The notes: a model not told the origin generated them from the sequence alone. 64,000 nucleotides of DNA from Trichopria drosophilae (GCA_030407085.1 CM059587.1:71103001-71167000), one strand, 5' to 3'; numbered from the stretch's first letter, positions 9,535 through 21,791 are shown. Made by a program: numbers and translations.

Positions 9535-11281
9535 TTATATAGACGTATTATTAACAAAACTATTTATCAAATCTTCGTAATGATGCGATATACATTCAAG
9601 CACATATTTATTCAATATGTGCAAAGGTTCCTTACAATTAAAGTTATGTTTATCCAATATTTTAATTATTTTTTTATGAACGTTATGTGGCAATTTCATT
9701 ACTGTTCTATTTGCCGAACCCCAAGCAATTATACCATACGTGACTAAACTATAATATAAGCTGTACATGACTGATCTTAAGTTTTTTGAATCTAACAACT
9801 TACTTAACTTTGATAAAATGTATATATAGTATTTACTTCTTTTAACAATATTCATAATATGATGATCCCATCTTAAATGACAGTCTATTAATATTCCTAA
9901 GTATTTTGTTGTTTCAACCCTTACTATTGTTTCATTTGCAACTGTTATATAAAATTCATTAGGTACACTGTCACAGAAATTGCCAAACGTTATACAACCA
10001 GTTTTATTCGTATATAGCGATAATGTATTGCTATCTAGCCAATCCTTAACAGATGTCATTTGTTTTTTCAGTTTAAATCGCACATTACTCCATATATTGG
10101 TAGCACATAAAACGACAGTTTCATCTGCGTAAGATATTATGCAACAATCTTCATCACATATTTTAAATAAATCGTTCATATAAATAATAAACAACAGTGG
10201 TCCTAATACAGTGCCTTGCGGTAACCCGTTGATACTGTTAGCAGTTCACTTTTATCTCCGATTTTGACTAAATGCTTTTTACCTATTAAATAACTTTTAA
10301 TTAAATCTAAAAACAAACCTCTGATACCTATCCGTGCCAATTTATCGATTAAAACATTATGATTGACAGTGCCAAATGCTTTTGTCAAATCAAGCAAAAC
10401 CGCCGCTTGAGGTCGACAAGTTAAATATGTAAGTAAGTGGTTTCATAATATAATTCGTTAAAATTTGAATAATACCAGAATGGAAGTTATCAACGCCACC
10501 AGTGTTGTGTTTTAATTTCCTTATAATGTTACTTATTTCTACTTCATTCGTAGGATACAAATGAATTGTATTACTGTTATAACGTATTTCATTGCACGTG
10601 GTTTGTGTTTTATTGTAATTACTTTTCGCAACCTTTTGGCCTACATTACAAAAATAATGATTAAAAAAATTGGCCATCGATACATTTCCTTTTATCTTTT
10701 GAGCGCTTGTTGTATCAATTAAATAATCTATTTCATATTTCTTAGAATGTTTATCTCTACCTAATTTTTCATTTACAAAGGACCACATTTGTTTCGGATT
10801 GTCTTTGAATTTGCTAACTTTCCTTTTTTCAAAATCAAACTTGGCTTTTTTTAATAATTTGCATAGTAGTTTATCATAATTTTTATAATTACTTTTAAGC
10901 TTTGAATCATAAGGTTTCCTTTTCTACTTTTTGTATAGATGTTCTTTTGTTTCAACAGACCTAATCAAGCCAGCAGTCATCCATGATTTTTTAGGATAAT
11001 AATTGAATCGTTTAGCACGTGTAGCTCCGGGTTTTATACTTTCAATTTTATTAAAAATTTTATTTAATAATGTTTATTGCTTCATTAGCATTCCTTTTGC
11101 AAAATATGTCATTCCAATTAGTTTGATTACATAATTTTATTAATTTATATTTATCAATATACTGATAATATTTTGCTCTTTTTGTATTTGACTCGTCATC
11201 GCGTCTGCATGACAAATCCCGGGAGAGTTTAAAGAATCTGAATTTTGATAATAGTTGCATTTTTTCTAAGGAGTTTGACAC
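9535..11281 (-). pseudogene. Decayed, 5'-truncated LINE reverse transcriptase (jockey-like)
   Basis: Fragments in several minus-strand frames follow the order of a LINE ORF2: 11281-10800 (linker between endonuclease and RT, with KSWMTAGL and DNPKQMWSFVNEKLG), 10788-10390 (YFCNVGQKVA, NTGGVDNFHSG), 10397-10203 (LDLTKAFGTVNHNVL, RT motif with catalytic Asp) and 10194-9535 (FIIYMNDLFK, YADETVV in place of YADD, then the thumb region). Motifs between GGVD and LDLTKAF are missing, implying an internal deletion of the RT palm start. The endonuclease is absent. The Asp-to-Glu change in YADE and at least four frame changes make it inactive. It is clearly older than the 2.4-6.8 kb element and not the same family. 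Confidence 0.85.
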
Positions 11282-11299
11282 ATATATAATTGTTGAAGT

Positions 11300-11562
11300 G
11301 GCTTGTTAAATGTTTGCATATTGTAAGGATTTACTGGATACATATTTCCTGACATATTCGGCATTTGAGGATTCATATAAGAAGGATATGCATAGGGAGG
11401 ATAGAGGCATGGCTAAGGATACGGATATGGATACGGAGTCATGCTAAATATTGTTTCGCCCTTTTTCACATTAGACTTTTCTAGTTGTTCTACAAAATAA
11501 TTATAGTTTTTACCTGGAGCAAATCTTGTTTTTAAATGTTTTATTAAGGAATCCAGTCACAG
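11300..11562 (-). pseudogene. Gag-like scrap with Pro/Tyr-rich tail
   Basis: One minus-strand frame reads LDSLIKHLKTRFAPGK, then FVEQLEKSNVKKGETIF, then a tail of repeated YPYP with one stop and YPPYAYPSYMNPQMPN. The LKTRFAPGK...L...KKGE pattern recalls capsid (gag) segments of LTR retrotransposons, but it is only about 85 codons and has a stop after PYPYPYP. Alternative: low-complexity C-terminus of an ORF1 belonging to the neighbouring LINE. Confidence 0.35.
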
Positions 11563-11586
11563 CTTATATCGTTGGCTGTAACACAG

Positions 11587-12250
11587 GTACACTGTAAAAA
11601 ATGTTCGGAAAATTTTTCTGTTACAAATGTATCGCTATTTTCCGAATTATCTCTCAGAAATAACAATTAAGATACTTTTATATGAAATTTAAGAAGCCAG
11701 ATCTGAAATTTACCAAAGATAACTGAAATTTCCGAAGGGTAACCGAAATTTCTGAAACAAAACTGAATTATAAGTTGATGTCACTTAAAATTGCGAAAAT
11801 GTAACTTGAATTTCTGCGAGTGCGACAGGGAGGGCGTGTGCAGTGCTGGTATGTATATAAGTACGGAGAAACCAAAACGCGACACAAAAACTTCGCCGAG
11901 TCGAAGAAAACCGATTGTTTCTTTTAAAAGTGGCTCATACAATGCGGTTGAGGACTGGTGATACAATCGACTGTTTCGAATAGTGCATTGAATGAATGGA
12001 TAAGTAAAACATCTAGGTATGTTACTTCATAGTCTCACTTTTCAGATCCTACCATGTTATAAACCCCGGTTATTTTGGTATAATAAATAAATTATTAGTT
12101 TTTTACAATATATATTTTTTTGCTACTCTCCATTTATATCAGTAAAAAGCATGGGTGTCGTTAATAAATTGTTACATATCATTCAGAATGTTTTTTTGCT
12201 GATTTCGAAACACTAGAAATAAAAAACCACTTACAATACCGACATTTTCA
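11587..12250. other. Non-coding; dispersed repeat sharing GTACACTGT...TTCGG
   Basis: GTACACTGTAAAAAATGTTCGGAAA at about 11590 resembles GTACACTGTTACAAATGTTCGGAAA at about 39642, and both are followed by AT-rich text with TTCCGAA/TTTCGGA motifs, so both seem to be ends of the same dispersed element. No coding signal to 12250. Confidence 0.4.
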
Positions 12251-12257
12251 TAGCGAT

Positions 12258-14404
12258 GTGTCGCCTGCTTTTCATTGCGGCTTTGAAAAATGCTCAAGAT
12301 CCTTCGATGTAGAAGTTTCATTTCGTAGTCACTTGACGCGAAATCACAATTTCAAATTTAAAAATGAAAATGAGAGTCAATTTACAAATAGTATTGCTAA
12401 TGAAGAAACCAAATTTGTTTGTACGGAAGAAACTTGCAAAAAAAGATTTTCCAAGTTATTTTCTTTTGATTAAACATTTTAAAGATATATACAGGGAAAT
12501 TTGAAAGTTCACTGCCCTTATAACGACTGCGAAAAATCTTACGATAATGTCAGCTCTTTTACTGGACATTTATCTAAAAAGCACAAGTCAGTTATTACGC
12601 ACAAACAACAATCTACCTCATTACGAAATAACGAATTTAATATAGAGAGCAGAGATGAGTTTGATGTAGAGATACAAAATAACGATGAGGTAAATAACTG
12701 TTCAAATCTAGATAATTCTAATTCAAGTTCTAAGAATATTATTCAAGATAGCACTGATTTATATACAGTACAACCTCTCTTGTTCGACACTTCGCTTGTT
12801 CGACAACCTCCCTAGTTCGACAGTGCCGGACCTCCTTAGTTCGACAGTGGGCGGAGACTTCTTCCCTCTCCCGCCCCGTCCATTATATTACCGACGAACA
12901 CGAACGCACCCATGCCGGACTCGGACGATTGCACTTCACCCGTCAAATCGAACGACATAACCTCCGCATTTGTTGTTGTTAAGTTTTAGTCTTCTACTTG
13001 ACTTCCATATGCATGGCAAGAAGGCTGGAAATTAATGCTAGGAAAACAGAAGGTCAGAAGGTTAGCTGTCGTAAAAACAAATGAGCCAATCACGATTGCG
13101 TGACGTCATAGTGGGCGTGGTTAAAAAAATGTCAAACTAGCGAGGTCAGAGAGAGAGAGAGAGAGAGAGCGTCTGGCACCGATCGTGTCGAACAAGAGAG
13201 GTTGTACTGTATTGGAAATGCAGCTCAATTGTATTTAAAATTAGAATGCCAATTTATGATCCCTGCCAGAGCTATTCAAGAAATAGTGTCTGGCCAGTAT
13301 ACTATTCAAAAACAAAGTCATGTGGAACTACAAAATAATTTAAAGAAAAAGTTGGAAAAATCATTATCTTCAGTAGTAGCTAACCAAATTGTGGATGAAG
13401 TTTTAAATGCCATTATAAAAAGCCATTATTGTTTGGCAACAAATTATAAACGCAAGCAGTTTTATAAAAAAACGTCCATTATGTAGAACTGCAAGCACAA
13501 CTTGTTGATATTGAAAATGATAAAACAAAATATTTTCATTGCGTGCCAATTGAGGAAACAATAAAAGCTGCGTTGAAAGATAAATCTGTAGCAAATGACA
13601 TATGTATTGCCCATCAATGCCCTACAAGCACACTTTTGAAAGATATTACAGATGGAAGTATTGTGAAAAATAATAAACTATTACAAGAAAATCCGAATGC
13701 TTTATTATTGGTATGTTATCAAGATAGTTTTGAAGTTGTCAATCCAATAGGACCAGCTAAAAAGATGCCCAAAATGCTTATCGTGCATTTATGTTTCATA
13801 AATTTACCAGATTACCGCCGAATTCATATCAATAATATTATGTTGGTTGCTTTTGTAAAGACAAAGATTTTGATCATTAAAAAGTCTATGGCAAAATAGT
13901 AGAGTCTTTGAAAGTTATCGAAACTGTTGAAGTGGAAATTGTACCAGGAGAGTTCATCAAGGGACCCCTTTATTTATTGCTGGAGATAACTTTGATTTAT
14001 TTATAGACAGGTAGTCATTCCTTGGGAGGCTTCGTTGAAAACTTCAGTAGCAATATTTTTCTAGATACTGCCTCATAACAAAACTTCAATTCAATGAAAA
14101 TGGAGGTGCTTGTAAAATATGTCCAGTTAGAACTACTCAATCTTACATTGACGCTCTGCATAAAATTGAAGGAATGAAATTCAATTCGGTATTCAATGAA
14201 TTACAATTTTTTCATGTTTGTAATCCTGGTCTGCCTCCATGTCTTGGCCATGATCTCCTCGAAGGAGTCATTGCATTTGATTTAAAACTTTTTATAGATT
14301 ACTTTGTTAAAGAAGATTGGTTTTCTATTAAAACTTTGAATCGTAGCATTGAGCATTTTCCGTATTCGACTGAAGATAGAAAAGATAAACCGTTGAAAAG
14401 TTGA
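12258..14404 (+). pseudogene. C2H2 zinc-finger gene of a widely expanded animal family, degenerate
   Basis: The 5' part encodes C2H2 fingers (FHCGFEKCSRSF...H...H, FVCTEETCKKRFS, VHCPYNDCEKSY...HLSKKH). After the insertion at 12766-13209 the text continues with AAQLYLKLECQF...IPARAIQEIV, then CYQDSFEVVNPIGPAKKMPK at 13543-13899, GGFVENFS near 14030 and FNSVFNELQFFHVCNPGLPPCLGHDLLEGVIAFDL at 14174-14404. These blocks, in this order, match my memory of a large uncharacterised family common in fish, cnidarian and insect genomes (C2H2 fingers, then a long region ending ...NIHYPSELASTLEF), whose link to transposons is suspected but unproven. Frame changes at about 12470, 13490 and 13900-14170 plus the insertions make it a pseudogene. 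It is cut off at 14465 by a dispersed repeat. Confidence 0.7.
12766..13209. mobile_element. Pogo/Tigger-like miniature element, 444 bp
   Basis: Perfect 25-bp inverted repeats (CAGTACAACCTCTCTTGTTC... from 12766; mirrored to 13209) are flanked by TA on both sides (12764-12765 and 13210-13211), the target duplication of Tc1/mariner-type elements. CAGTA...ACCTC starts are typical of pogo/Tigger ends. Sub-terminal copies of CTTGTTCGAC and AGTTCGACAGTG follow the left end. It has no transposase and contains a (GA)n run at about 13149-13169. It interrupts the zinc-finger gene. Confidence 0.9.
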
Positions 14405-14464
14405 AGGAAACAAAGAAGATAAAAGACAGTCACAAGTCAAAAATACCAAACACCATTGCCATAT

Positions 14465-15102
14465 TACTTCGACCCAGACCATAGGTCTGGCGAAGTATTG
14501 AATTTGGTCAGTTCCCGCCAAAAAATTACCCTATAGTTTTTCATCAAATGTCGACGTTTCAGGCCCTAAGGAACCCAAAGCAACAATAAAAAAATTGGTG
14601 TCCGTTAGGTTGTACGTCCGTCCGTCCGTGGGCAAAATTTTGTATACGCGATATCTCGCGACTGGCAGGACGAATTTAAAAAGTACAAACGGATTTGGGT
14701 TTCTCTTGGCCAAACTTAGATCTGATTAGTTTTCGGAGACAATGCATACTAGATTGTGGGGAGGTTTAAAAAAAACGCTCAAAAAACACGTTTTTTCCAT
14801 TTTTTAACAAAAAATACAAATCGTACAAAAAAATGTTTCAAACAAAAAATATAGAACATCGAATTCTCTACAAAAAAGGTTGTATTAATTTCTTCGTAAA
14901 ATCAACGATAATGCCGTAAAAAACGGAAACCGACGTATCCCACATATAAAAAAATTTATTTCCTGCAAACCGACCTGTCAAAAACTGACTAAACCGCGTT
15001 TTTTTAAGCATCAGTGTGAACAAGGCGTGCTCATTTTTCAGTGCTTCGGCTGACCTGCAGTCGGGTCGAAGTTTTGAAAATGCTCATTTTCAATTTTAAT
15101 AT
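14465..15102 (-). repeat. Truncated inverted copy (D) of the 1.16-kb dispersed repeat
   Basis: It begins TACTTCGACCCAGACC and forms a near-perfect terminal hairpin with AGGTCTGGCGAAGTA (14465-14497), followed by the CAAATGTCGACGTTTCAG and AACCCAAA blocks. It runs as the reverse complement of copies at 20631-22960 down to CGGGTCGAAGTTTTGAAAATG. At 15103 a miniature element interrupts it. It is more diverged than the other copies. Confidence 0.8.
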
Positions 15103-15560
15103 GGGGTGAATATGCCAATGAATGGACGACTACCAATGAATGGACGATTTTCTACATATTTCTATTTCTTATGAATGTATGATGCACAACATGCAACAAA
15201 ATACATATTTTTATGTTCTTTGAACATTCAAAACAATATTTACAGTACTATTGATCTTCCAGTGTTTATTATTTTGTAAAATCAAAGCAAAGTTTTAAAG
15301 CCATCCAAAACTGGTACTGAAAACGTCCCATTTGATTTAACCCGTCTATTCATTGGGGTTTAGCGGATTTTTTTACAAACGTATGAAGACGAGGTTAATA
15401 ATTAAATAAAATCAAAGGTTGAACTACACGGTCATAAAGAGCAGAGTCTAACGATTCTAATGGTGGTATCATAATTAAATTTTCATAAAAGAATTCAAAA
15501 GTTACAATCGATCAAAGTGTGAAAAATGCTTAACCGTCCATTAATTGGCATATTCACCCT
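15103..15560. mobile_element. 458-bp miniature element with 25-bp inverted repeats
   Basis: GGGGTGAATATGCCAATGAA at 15103 is mirrored by TTAATTGGCATATTCACCCT at 15541-15560, with two mismatches in about 25 bases. Flanking AT on both sides (15101-15102, 15561-15562) may be a 2-bp target duplication. The motif CCAATGAATGGACGA is repeated just inside the left end. Non-coding. Confidence 0.75.
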
Positions 15561-15779
15561 ATTTAAGGAACAAGATATTGTTACAATATATGTATAGAAA
15601 CTACTTGAACCTAACGATGCTAGAACTACCCTCTGCCGCCTTCTTTCCTGGCAGTGTTAAAATGGGAATACTCCCGAAAGCATCAGCCTTTCGTCAGGGA
15701 ACTGCAATACGAATTTAGCCAAAATTGTAGGCACCCGGGTCGAAAGCATCTAGTTTCAATTGATTTTGTTGGACATGAA

Positions 15780-16326
15780 CGAAAAAGAAACAAATGTACT
15801 GAAAGTTATACTTGTAAGTTTTAATTTTAATTTAAGATTTATCGGAAAGATTTTTAACAAATATGATACTAATTATTCAATAGAAAAGTTGATCTGTCTT
15901 TATAATTAGATAATACCATTATCATGATTTGCAGGCAGATGCTTCCAAGCTGCTAGTACAGGAAAATGCATGTCTTTATCCTGTTCCAATAACGAAAGAG
16001 GAAGAAAGCAGAGCAATTGGGACTGGTATGTTGAAAAAGTAGAGCTATTGTAAAGTACGTATTTGTGGAAAAGCGTACCTTTAGTAAGTCCAAAATTTTC
16101 TATGAGACATTTAATTGTTTTTTAATAATATATTGAATTTGCTTGCAGGGAAGTCCATTTATGATGTAAACAGCAAGAGTGTACTTGTTTTGAAAAAAAA
16201 GATGCTAATAGAAACAAATAACGTTGTTCATGTCATTCTCATAACTTTCTTATGTCATTATATCTTTGGGTATGTCTATCCATCGGAAATATCAAACACT
16301 TTGGAATATATTCAACGGTTTAAATA
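15780..16326 (+). pseudogene. 3' exons of the zinc-finger-family gene
   Basis: Three exon-like pieces join in phase: one ending KETNVLKVIL before GTAAGT at about 15811, a middle exon (15936-16024; ADASKLLVQENACLYP...SRAIGT) bounded by TTTGCAG and GTATGT, and a last exon (16150-16326) after CTTGCAG. The last exon reads ...YIFGYVYPSEISNTLEYIQRFK then stop. The GYVYPSE...TLEYIQR ending corresponds to the NIHYP.EL.STLEF.QR end of the same expanded family as the fragments at 12258-14404, so these are probably the downstream exons of that gene, separated by repeats. These exons look less damaged than the 5' half. Confidence 0.5.
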
Positions 16327-16329
16327 ATT

Positions 16330-17130
16330 GTATACCTACATATTTCTAACATAAATATTTGACTCTTCCTGCATGTACATTCATATTCACTAGCGTTATT
16401 TCCTCGCTCGCTAACGCTCGCTCGGAGTGTGAGATTTTTGGTGTGTCTTTTGTTAGAATGGATGTGAATTTTGTTAAATTGATACAAATATTTAATAAAT
16501 TGTTATGTTATGAAATCTTATGGGCACTAATCTGCAATGCGCATAACAGAGTATTTATTTGTATTATCGCGCGTGTCATTTCTTGGTAAAAATGTACTAG
16601 GGTTGTAGATGTGAAATTTCATATCGTTTAAAAAAAATGATCTGGATTTAATGTACAGAAGCTTAAATACAGCTAGAGCACATATTTTAAATATAAATCT
16701 AAAAATTCTATTTTTTAAAACTAAATAGTAGTTTTCGTATTAAGGGCGCAAATTTTACGCCCGGAAATTGATGGCCTTGTTCTCTAGGGAAGGCAATACC
16801 GGCATTTCCAAAATTAATATATCAAGCTTTTGGCTCAAAAAATGAATTCATTAAAGTATAAAAAGTAAGGGGGAAAAATTATTGAAGTGATTCATAGGAA
16901 CTACCTTTAATTTATATTATTATATATGTAACAGTTTTAAATACCCACGTTAATGTCTTGTGATTATAATTAGTTGTTACTTGGTTTCCTACGTTTTTCT
17001 TGTTTTTCTCAAAATGGCACTTTTTCCGGTTATATCGTTATTTCGCCCAACCCTTCGTCGCAAATTTCGTAATTTACTACAATAATTTTGTCAAGTTTCC
17101 ACACCACCATAGAGGTATTGACTTTTTTTT
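16330..17130. other. Non-coding; remnants of repeats
   Basis: CCTCGCTCGCTAACGCTCGCTCGG at about 16411 and AAGGGCGCAAATTTTACGCCCG at about 16743 echo short parts of the dispersed repeat (CCTCGCTCGCT and AAGGGCGTAAATGAACTTTGCGCCC), suggesting an old, shredded relative. No gene seen. Confidence 0.4.
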
Positions 17131-17134
17131 TGGA

Positions 17135-17990
17135 AGATCGCCTAGAGCCATATGAAACCCAATAATTTAGATTCTTACCGTAATTGCTGCTGAAATTAAT
17201 TATTTGGTAACGACATTTCATGTATAATTTATAGAAAATTTTTATTGAAATGATATTTAACCAAAAAAAAAACAATAATTTCATAATGGCGATGCATCCG
17301 CCAATTAGTTAATAATGAATTAAATAATGATAACAATTTAACAACATACTGATGGCGAGTCCGCTGCCAATTTGTTATAAAAAAATGCAATTTAAAATCT
17401 ACCTACTGTGTTCTATTAGGTAATACTACCTATTTGGTCTATTAGAGGCACACATTTCATAATCGTGTCATTTTCCAGAGAATATTATGTAGAATATGGT
17501 TCTTTTTTGTATGTTTTCAAAACCGAGTGTTAAAAATGTTATGAGTGAGAAACTTTCATTGAAGGGAAAATTAAAAATTTTTGCATCATTATTTTAATAA
17601 TTTTTTTTAACCTTGCGATTCTTAAAGACAGATCGCCTAGAGCCATATGAATTCTTTTAATTTATGTGCATACCATCATTGCTGTTGAAATTAATTATTT
17701 GGTAACGACACTTCATGTATAATTTATAGAAAATTTTTATTGAAATGATATTTAACAAAAAAAAAAAACAATAATTTCATAATGGCGATTTGGCAGCCAA
17801 TTCATAATCAAAGTGGCGATACTTCAGCCAACGTATATGAATTTTTATGTATTATTTTATAAGTAAAAAATAAATAATAATAATAATAATTGGCGGCACT
17901 CCACTTATAATTTATTGAAAATCTTTATTGAAATGATATTAAAAAAAATAATAGTTTCATGATGGTGATTCGGCAGCCAATTTATTATAG
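17135..17990. repeat. Imperfect direct repeats, about 175-bp unit
   Basis: The block AGATCGCCTAGAGCCATATG...TTTCATAATGGCGAT occurs at about 17135-17310 and 17628-17800, and its second half (TTTATTGAAATGATATT...GGCAGCCAAT) again at about 17905-17985. They lie just beyond the 3' end of the Helitron coding region, so they may be part of its 3' non-coding tail or an older satellite-like repeat. No gene. Confidence 0.7.
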
Positions 17991-18286
17991 AAGATGCAAG
18001 GCATGTGTAATGTTTATTACCGTAGATCGCTGAAACTGCCTATCATCACAACCGTCAAAAGTACCAGAGATATGCCCATATAGTTCCGATAATTCTAAAA
18101 TTGGTGTGATATTTGCAAAATTCATAATTCGTTACTATCAAAGTGATTTAATTTTGTGAATTTGTTTGTTGATATGTTCTTTTTTCCTAGTTATTACATT
18201 CTTTGCATATATTATTATATTGTTCAATTATATCCATAAATTTCACTATACACTATATTTTTTGTATAAATTTTGTCGTCTTTATT

Positions 18287-20630
18287 TTAAATTGCTTTGT
18301 ATTTACTAGTAATTAATATTTTTATATTTCGTTCCGAAATACATCTTGAAAGTGCTGCATACAATTGACCATGACTGAATACTGGTGATGGCAGAAACAA
18401 TCCCACTTTTTCGAAAGATTGCCCTTGTGATTTGTTTATTGTCATAGCACAACTTAATCTAATTGGAAATTGCCTTCTCGTCATATGAAATGGTATTTCT
18501 TCTTTAGACGGTGATAAGTTTATTCGAGGCAATACAATAACTTCACCACAATGTTTACCGGTAATAATTGCGGCACGAATACTGTATTCTCTCATTTCCT
18601 TAACTATTAATCTTGTACCATTACACAATCCGTTATTTATATTAAGATTCCTTAGTAAACTAATAACCATTCCGATTTTCAATTTTAATTTGTGTGGTGG
18701 TAGACCATTTGGTGTTAAGGAATGTAAAAATTCTAATGGCAATATTGTATCACACTTTTTATTAGTCTCATCTTCTGCAGAATCTATACTAAGATATTCT
18801 TTTTCATCGCCTTCTATGCGTGAAAGAATTTCATCATTTATTTCCATTACGTCTGAATTTTTTGGTGATAATATTATTTTATGTTTTATATCTTCATTGA
18901 AAGGAATTATTTTTTTCCCGAATATTTCAGTAACAATATCACCACCAGATAACATGTGTTGTGGTATTTTGATTGCTGTATTTTCTTTTCGAATTTATCT
19001 GAAAAAAATCCGTCACATACGTTTAAAAGTCATTGTTTGAATGATTGCTCACAACCTGCAGCCCTTTTATTTTCATGCAGTGCCATATATTGAAAGTACG
19101 GCCATAGTTTGCTTGCTTTAATACAGCTTTCAATTACTTGTGTTCGGCTACCATGAGGGACAATTGGTAAAGTTTGCCGAAAATCGCCGGAAATTATAAT
19201 AATTTTATTTCCAAATGGTTTAACGTTCCCACATAAATCTTGGAATAGTCTGTTAACAGCTTCAAACGCATGCTTGTGAGCCATTGTGATTTCATCCCAT
19301 ATGATTACTTCTGCATTCTTTAAATATAAACCATACGGGGTATTCGGATTAATGTTGCATGTGGTATTTTCTGAAATGTTCAATGGAAGTTTAAATGTCG
19401 TATGAACAGTTTTTCCATCTTTCAAAAGATTAGCTGCAATCCCAGTCCAAGCTACTAGCAAAACAATTACGTTTTTGTGTTGCAGATATGCAATAAGTGT
19501 GTTGTGTAAATAACTCTTGCCACTTCCTCCTGGTTCATCGATAAAGAAACATCTAAGAATAGTTTTGTTATCAATCGAATTAATAATTTCATTGAAAATA
19601 TTTCTTTGTGTATACGTTACTGAATTCACGATTTGGTTAACAAAATCAGCTGTGTCCACATTATTATCATCATATACGTCGCTCATGTTATTTGAACACA
19701 GGTCATGACTTATAGTAAGTAAATCGAAATCTTTTACAGAGTATCCATGAATGGTTAGAATATTATTGATAGTCTGCAATGCTTGGTTTCTTCCAATATT
19801 TGCGTCTATTTTAGGATGATAGAAATAATCTTTATACTTGTCGTATACATTTTTAACATCTACTGGATTATGATATATACAAATATAAGCAAATAATTCA
19901 CATAAGGATTTCGGAAACTGAATATCCGTATTTTCTTGAAGGCATTTATCCCATTCATCATCTGAACATATTAAATTCTTTGCTTTAGCAGCCTCAAAAA
20001 ATGATTCATATATTTTCCCATCGACTGTCCTTATATCATCAAATGACTGGACTCCTCGAACATGCAGTAATAAGAGCCGTAAGTAGAAACGTTCGCGATC
20101 TTTAGGTTGTACGAAGTACATTCTACTTATTACTGGTCTCCAGAATCTTTTTCTTTTAACCCATTTTTTATCTGATTCAACAAATACATAATTGTTCGGA
20201 ATTTCAGTATATAATATAATCTCCGTGCATCATTATCAGATGAATTCAATTTAAACCAAGCTGTTAATGTTGTCTCAACATTTTTGTTAAGCATTTCTTT
20301 TTGTGATCCCTCTTTAAAATACACTAGTTGTTCGTTTTCATTGTGAACCGCTAATCTATATATGACATGGGATATTTCTGACATTAGATAATCATTAAGG
20401 CGGTGCATAGCTTCAGATGGACAAACATACCGTGTTGATATATACTGTTTAATTTCGTCGTATTGTAAAGTGTCAGTGTTAATTTCTTTATTTTCATCAT
20501 GCATTTCTTTACTGCTCATCTCTATGTATGCACAGTCGTAACCTTTATAACAATATTTAAATAGATATTTAATGCATTGTATTGTCGAACATAATTCAAC
20601 GTTGATATGGCAATTAAATTTCAATAACAA
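18287..20630 (-). pseudogene. Helitron Rep C-terminus and Pif1-type helicase
   Basis: Minus-strand pieces 20630-20130, 20121-19030 and 18955-18287. The start holds LLLKFNCHINVE and KYLFKYCYKGYD, the tyrosine motif region of the Rep nuclease that cuts and joins one strand. The helicase has Walker A DEPGGSGKS, Walker B VIIWDEI, GDFRQTLPIV, and near its end MTINKSQGQSFEKVGLFLP and QLYAALSRC, so all main SF1 helicase motifs of the Pif1 group are present. Frame breaks: one in a TATATAATATAAT run at about 20215-20225, and one or more at about 18985-19030. Apart from these the frame is well preserved. The 5' side is cut at 20630 by the tandem repeat pair. Confidence 0.92.
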
Positions 20631-21791
20631 ACTAGTGTTGGCATGGTGCCTCGCTCGCTCAGAAACTTCGACCCAGTGGACAGTCGGCTATTCCTTAAAA
20701 CTCGTTTGTTTACTGTCAGCTTTCAATTATATTATAAAATTATATTGATATTTGGGGGTCCAATCATATTTAGGCCCAAGTGGCTTCGATAGATGTGTTA
20801 CAACAATATAGTGATTCTTATATGTATGAAAATTGAAAATGAGCATTTTCAAAACTTCGACCCCAACAACAGGCCAGCCGAAGTATTAATAAATAAAAGT
20901 TGCAAAACACTTACTTCATGCACTTGTATTCTAATAGACTATTCGATGCATATTACATGTTTACTGTGTTTTACTAATTACTGTCTGTATTATTATGATA
21001 TTATATATACAATATATATACATATAATTCGTCCAAGATATCTAAAAAGTGTCGAAAAGATCTATGACGGATATCTTATAGATATATATAAGACATCTTT
21101 TAGATATATCGAAATAGTTATTTTCGTATCAAGGGCGTAAATGAACTTTGCGCCCGTAGGGGGTCACCGCGCCCGAGAAGCTGGCAAAGACTACCCCTGG
21201 GGGGTAGGGGGTCGAAACGTCGAAATTTGATGAAAAACAATAGAGAATTTTTTTGCCGCGATGACCAAATTCAATACTTTTTCAGACAATAGTTATAAAC
21301 ACTTTAAACCAGTTTTTATGGCATTATCGTTGACTTTAGGAAGAAAATGCATACAACCTTTTTTGTAGAGAATTTCATGCTCTATCTTTTTTTGTTTGAA
21401 ACATTTTTTAATAAAATTTGTATTTTTCAAAATAAATGCAAAAAACTACAAAGAAACTTAAGTGGGGCTAATTTTTTTTAGTAATGGACGGGTGGATCTT
21501 CCCCAAAATCTAATCAGATCTAAGTTATGCCAAGACGCGCATTTTAAAAAAAAAATTATGTCGATACGCTTATCCGTTCGCGAGTTATCGCGAGACAAAA
21601 AAACGGGACGTCCGGACGTACGGAAGTTCGGACGTACGTACGTACAAGATCACGGACAAAAATTTTTTTATTGTTGATTTGGGTTCCTTAGTTTCTGAAA
21701 CGTCGACATTTGATGAAAAACTATATGGTAATTTTTTTTCCCGAAGTGACCAAATTCAATACTTCGTCCAGACTTAGTCTGGGTCGAAGTA
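20631..21791. repeat. Dispersed repeat copy A (1.16 kb), Helitron/Helentron-like ends
   Basis: It begins ACTAGTGTTGGC and ends with the near-palindrome TACTTCGTCCAGACT/TAGTCTGGGTCGAAGTA. It is non-coding; frames inside are AT-rich accidents. Read on the minus strand it would end in CACTAG, matching the CTRR terminus of Helitrons, and it is inserted without target duplication (see copy B). Inner landmarks are GGGCGTAAATGAACTTTGCGCCC, CTACCCCTGGGGGGTAG and TCGCGAGTTATCGCGA. Confidence 0.8.
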
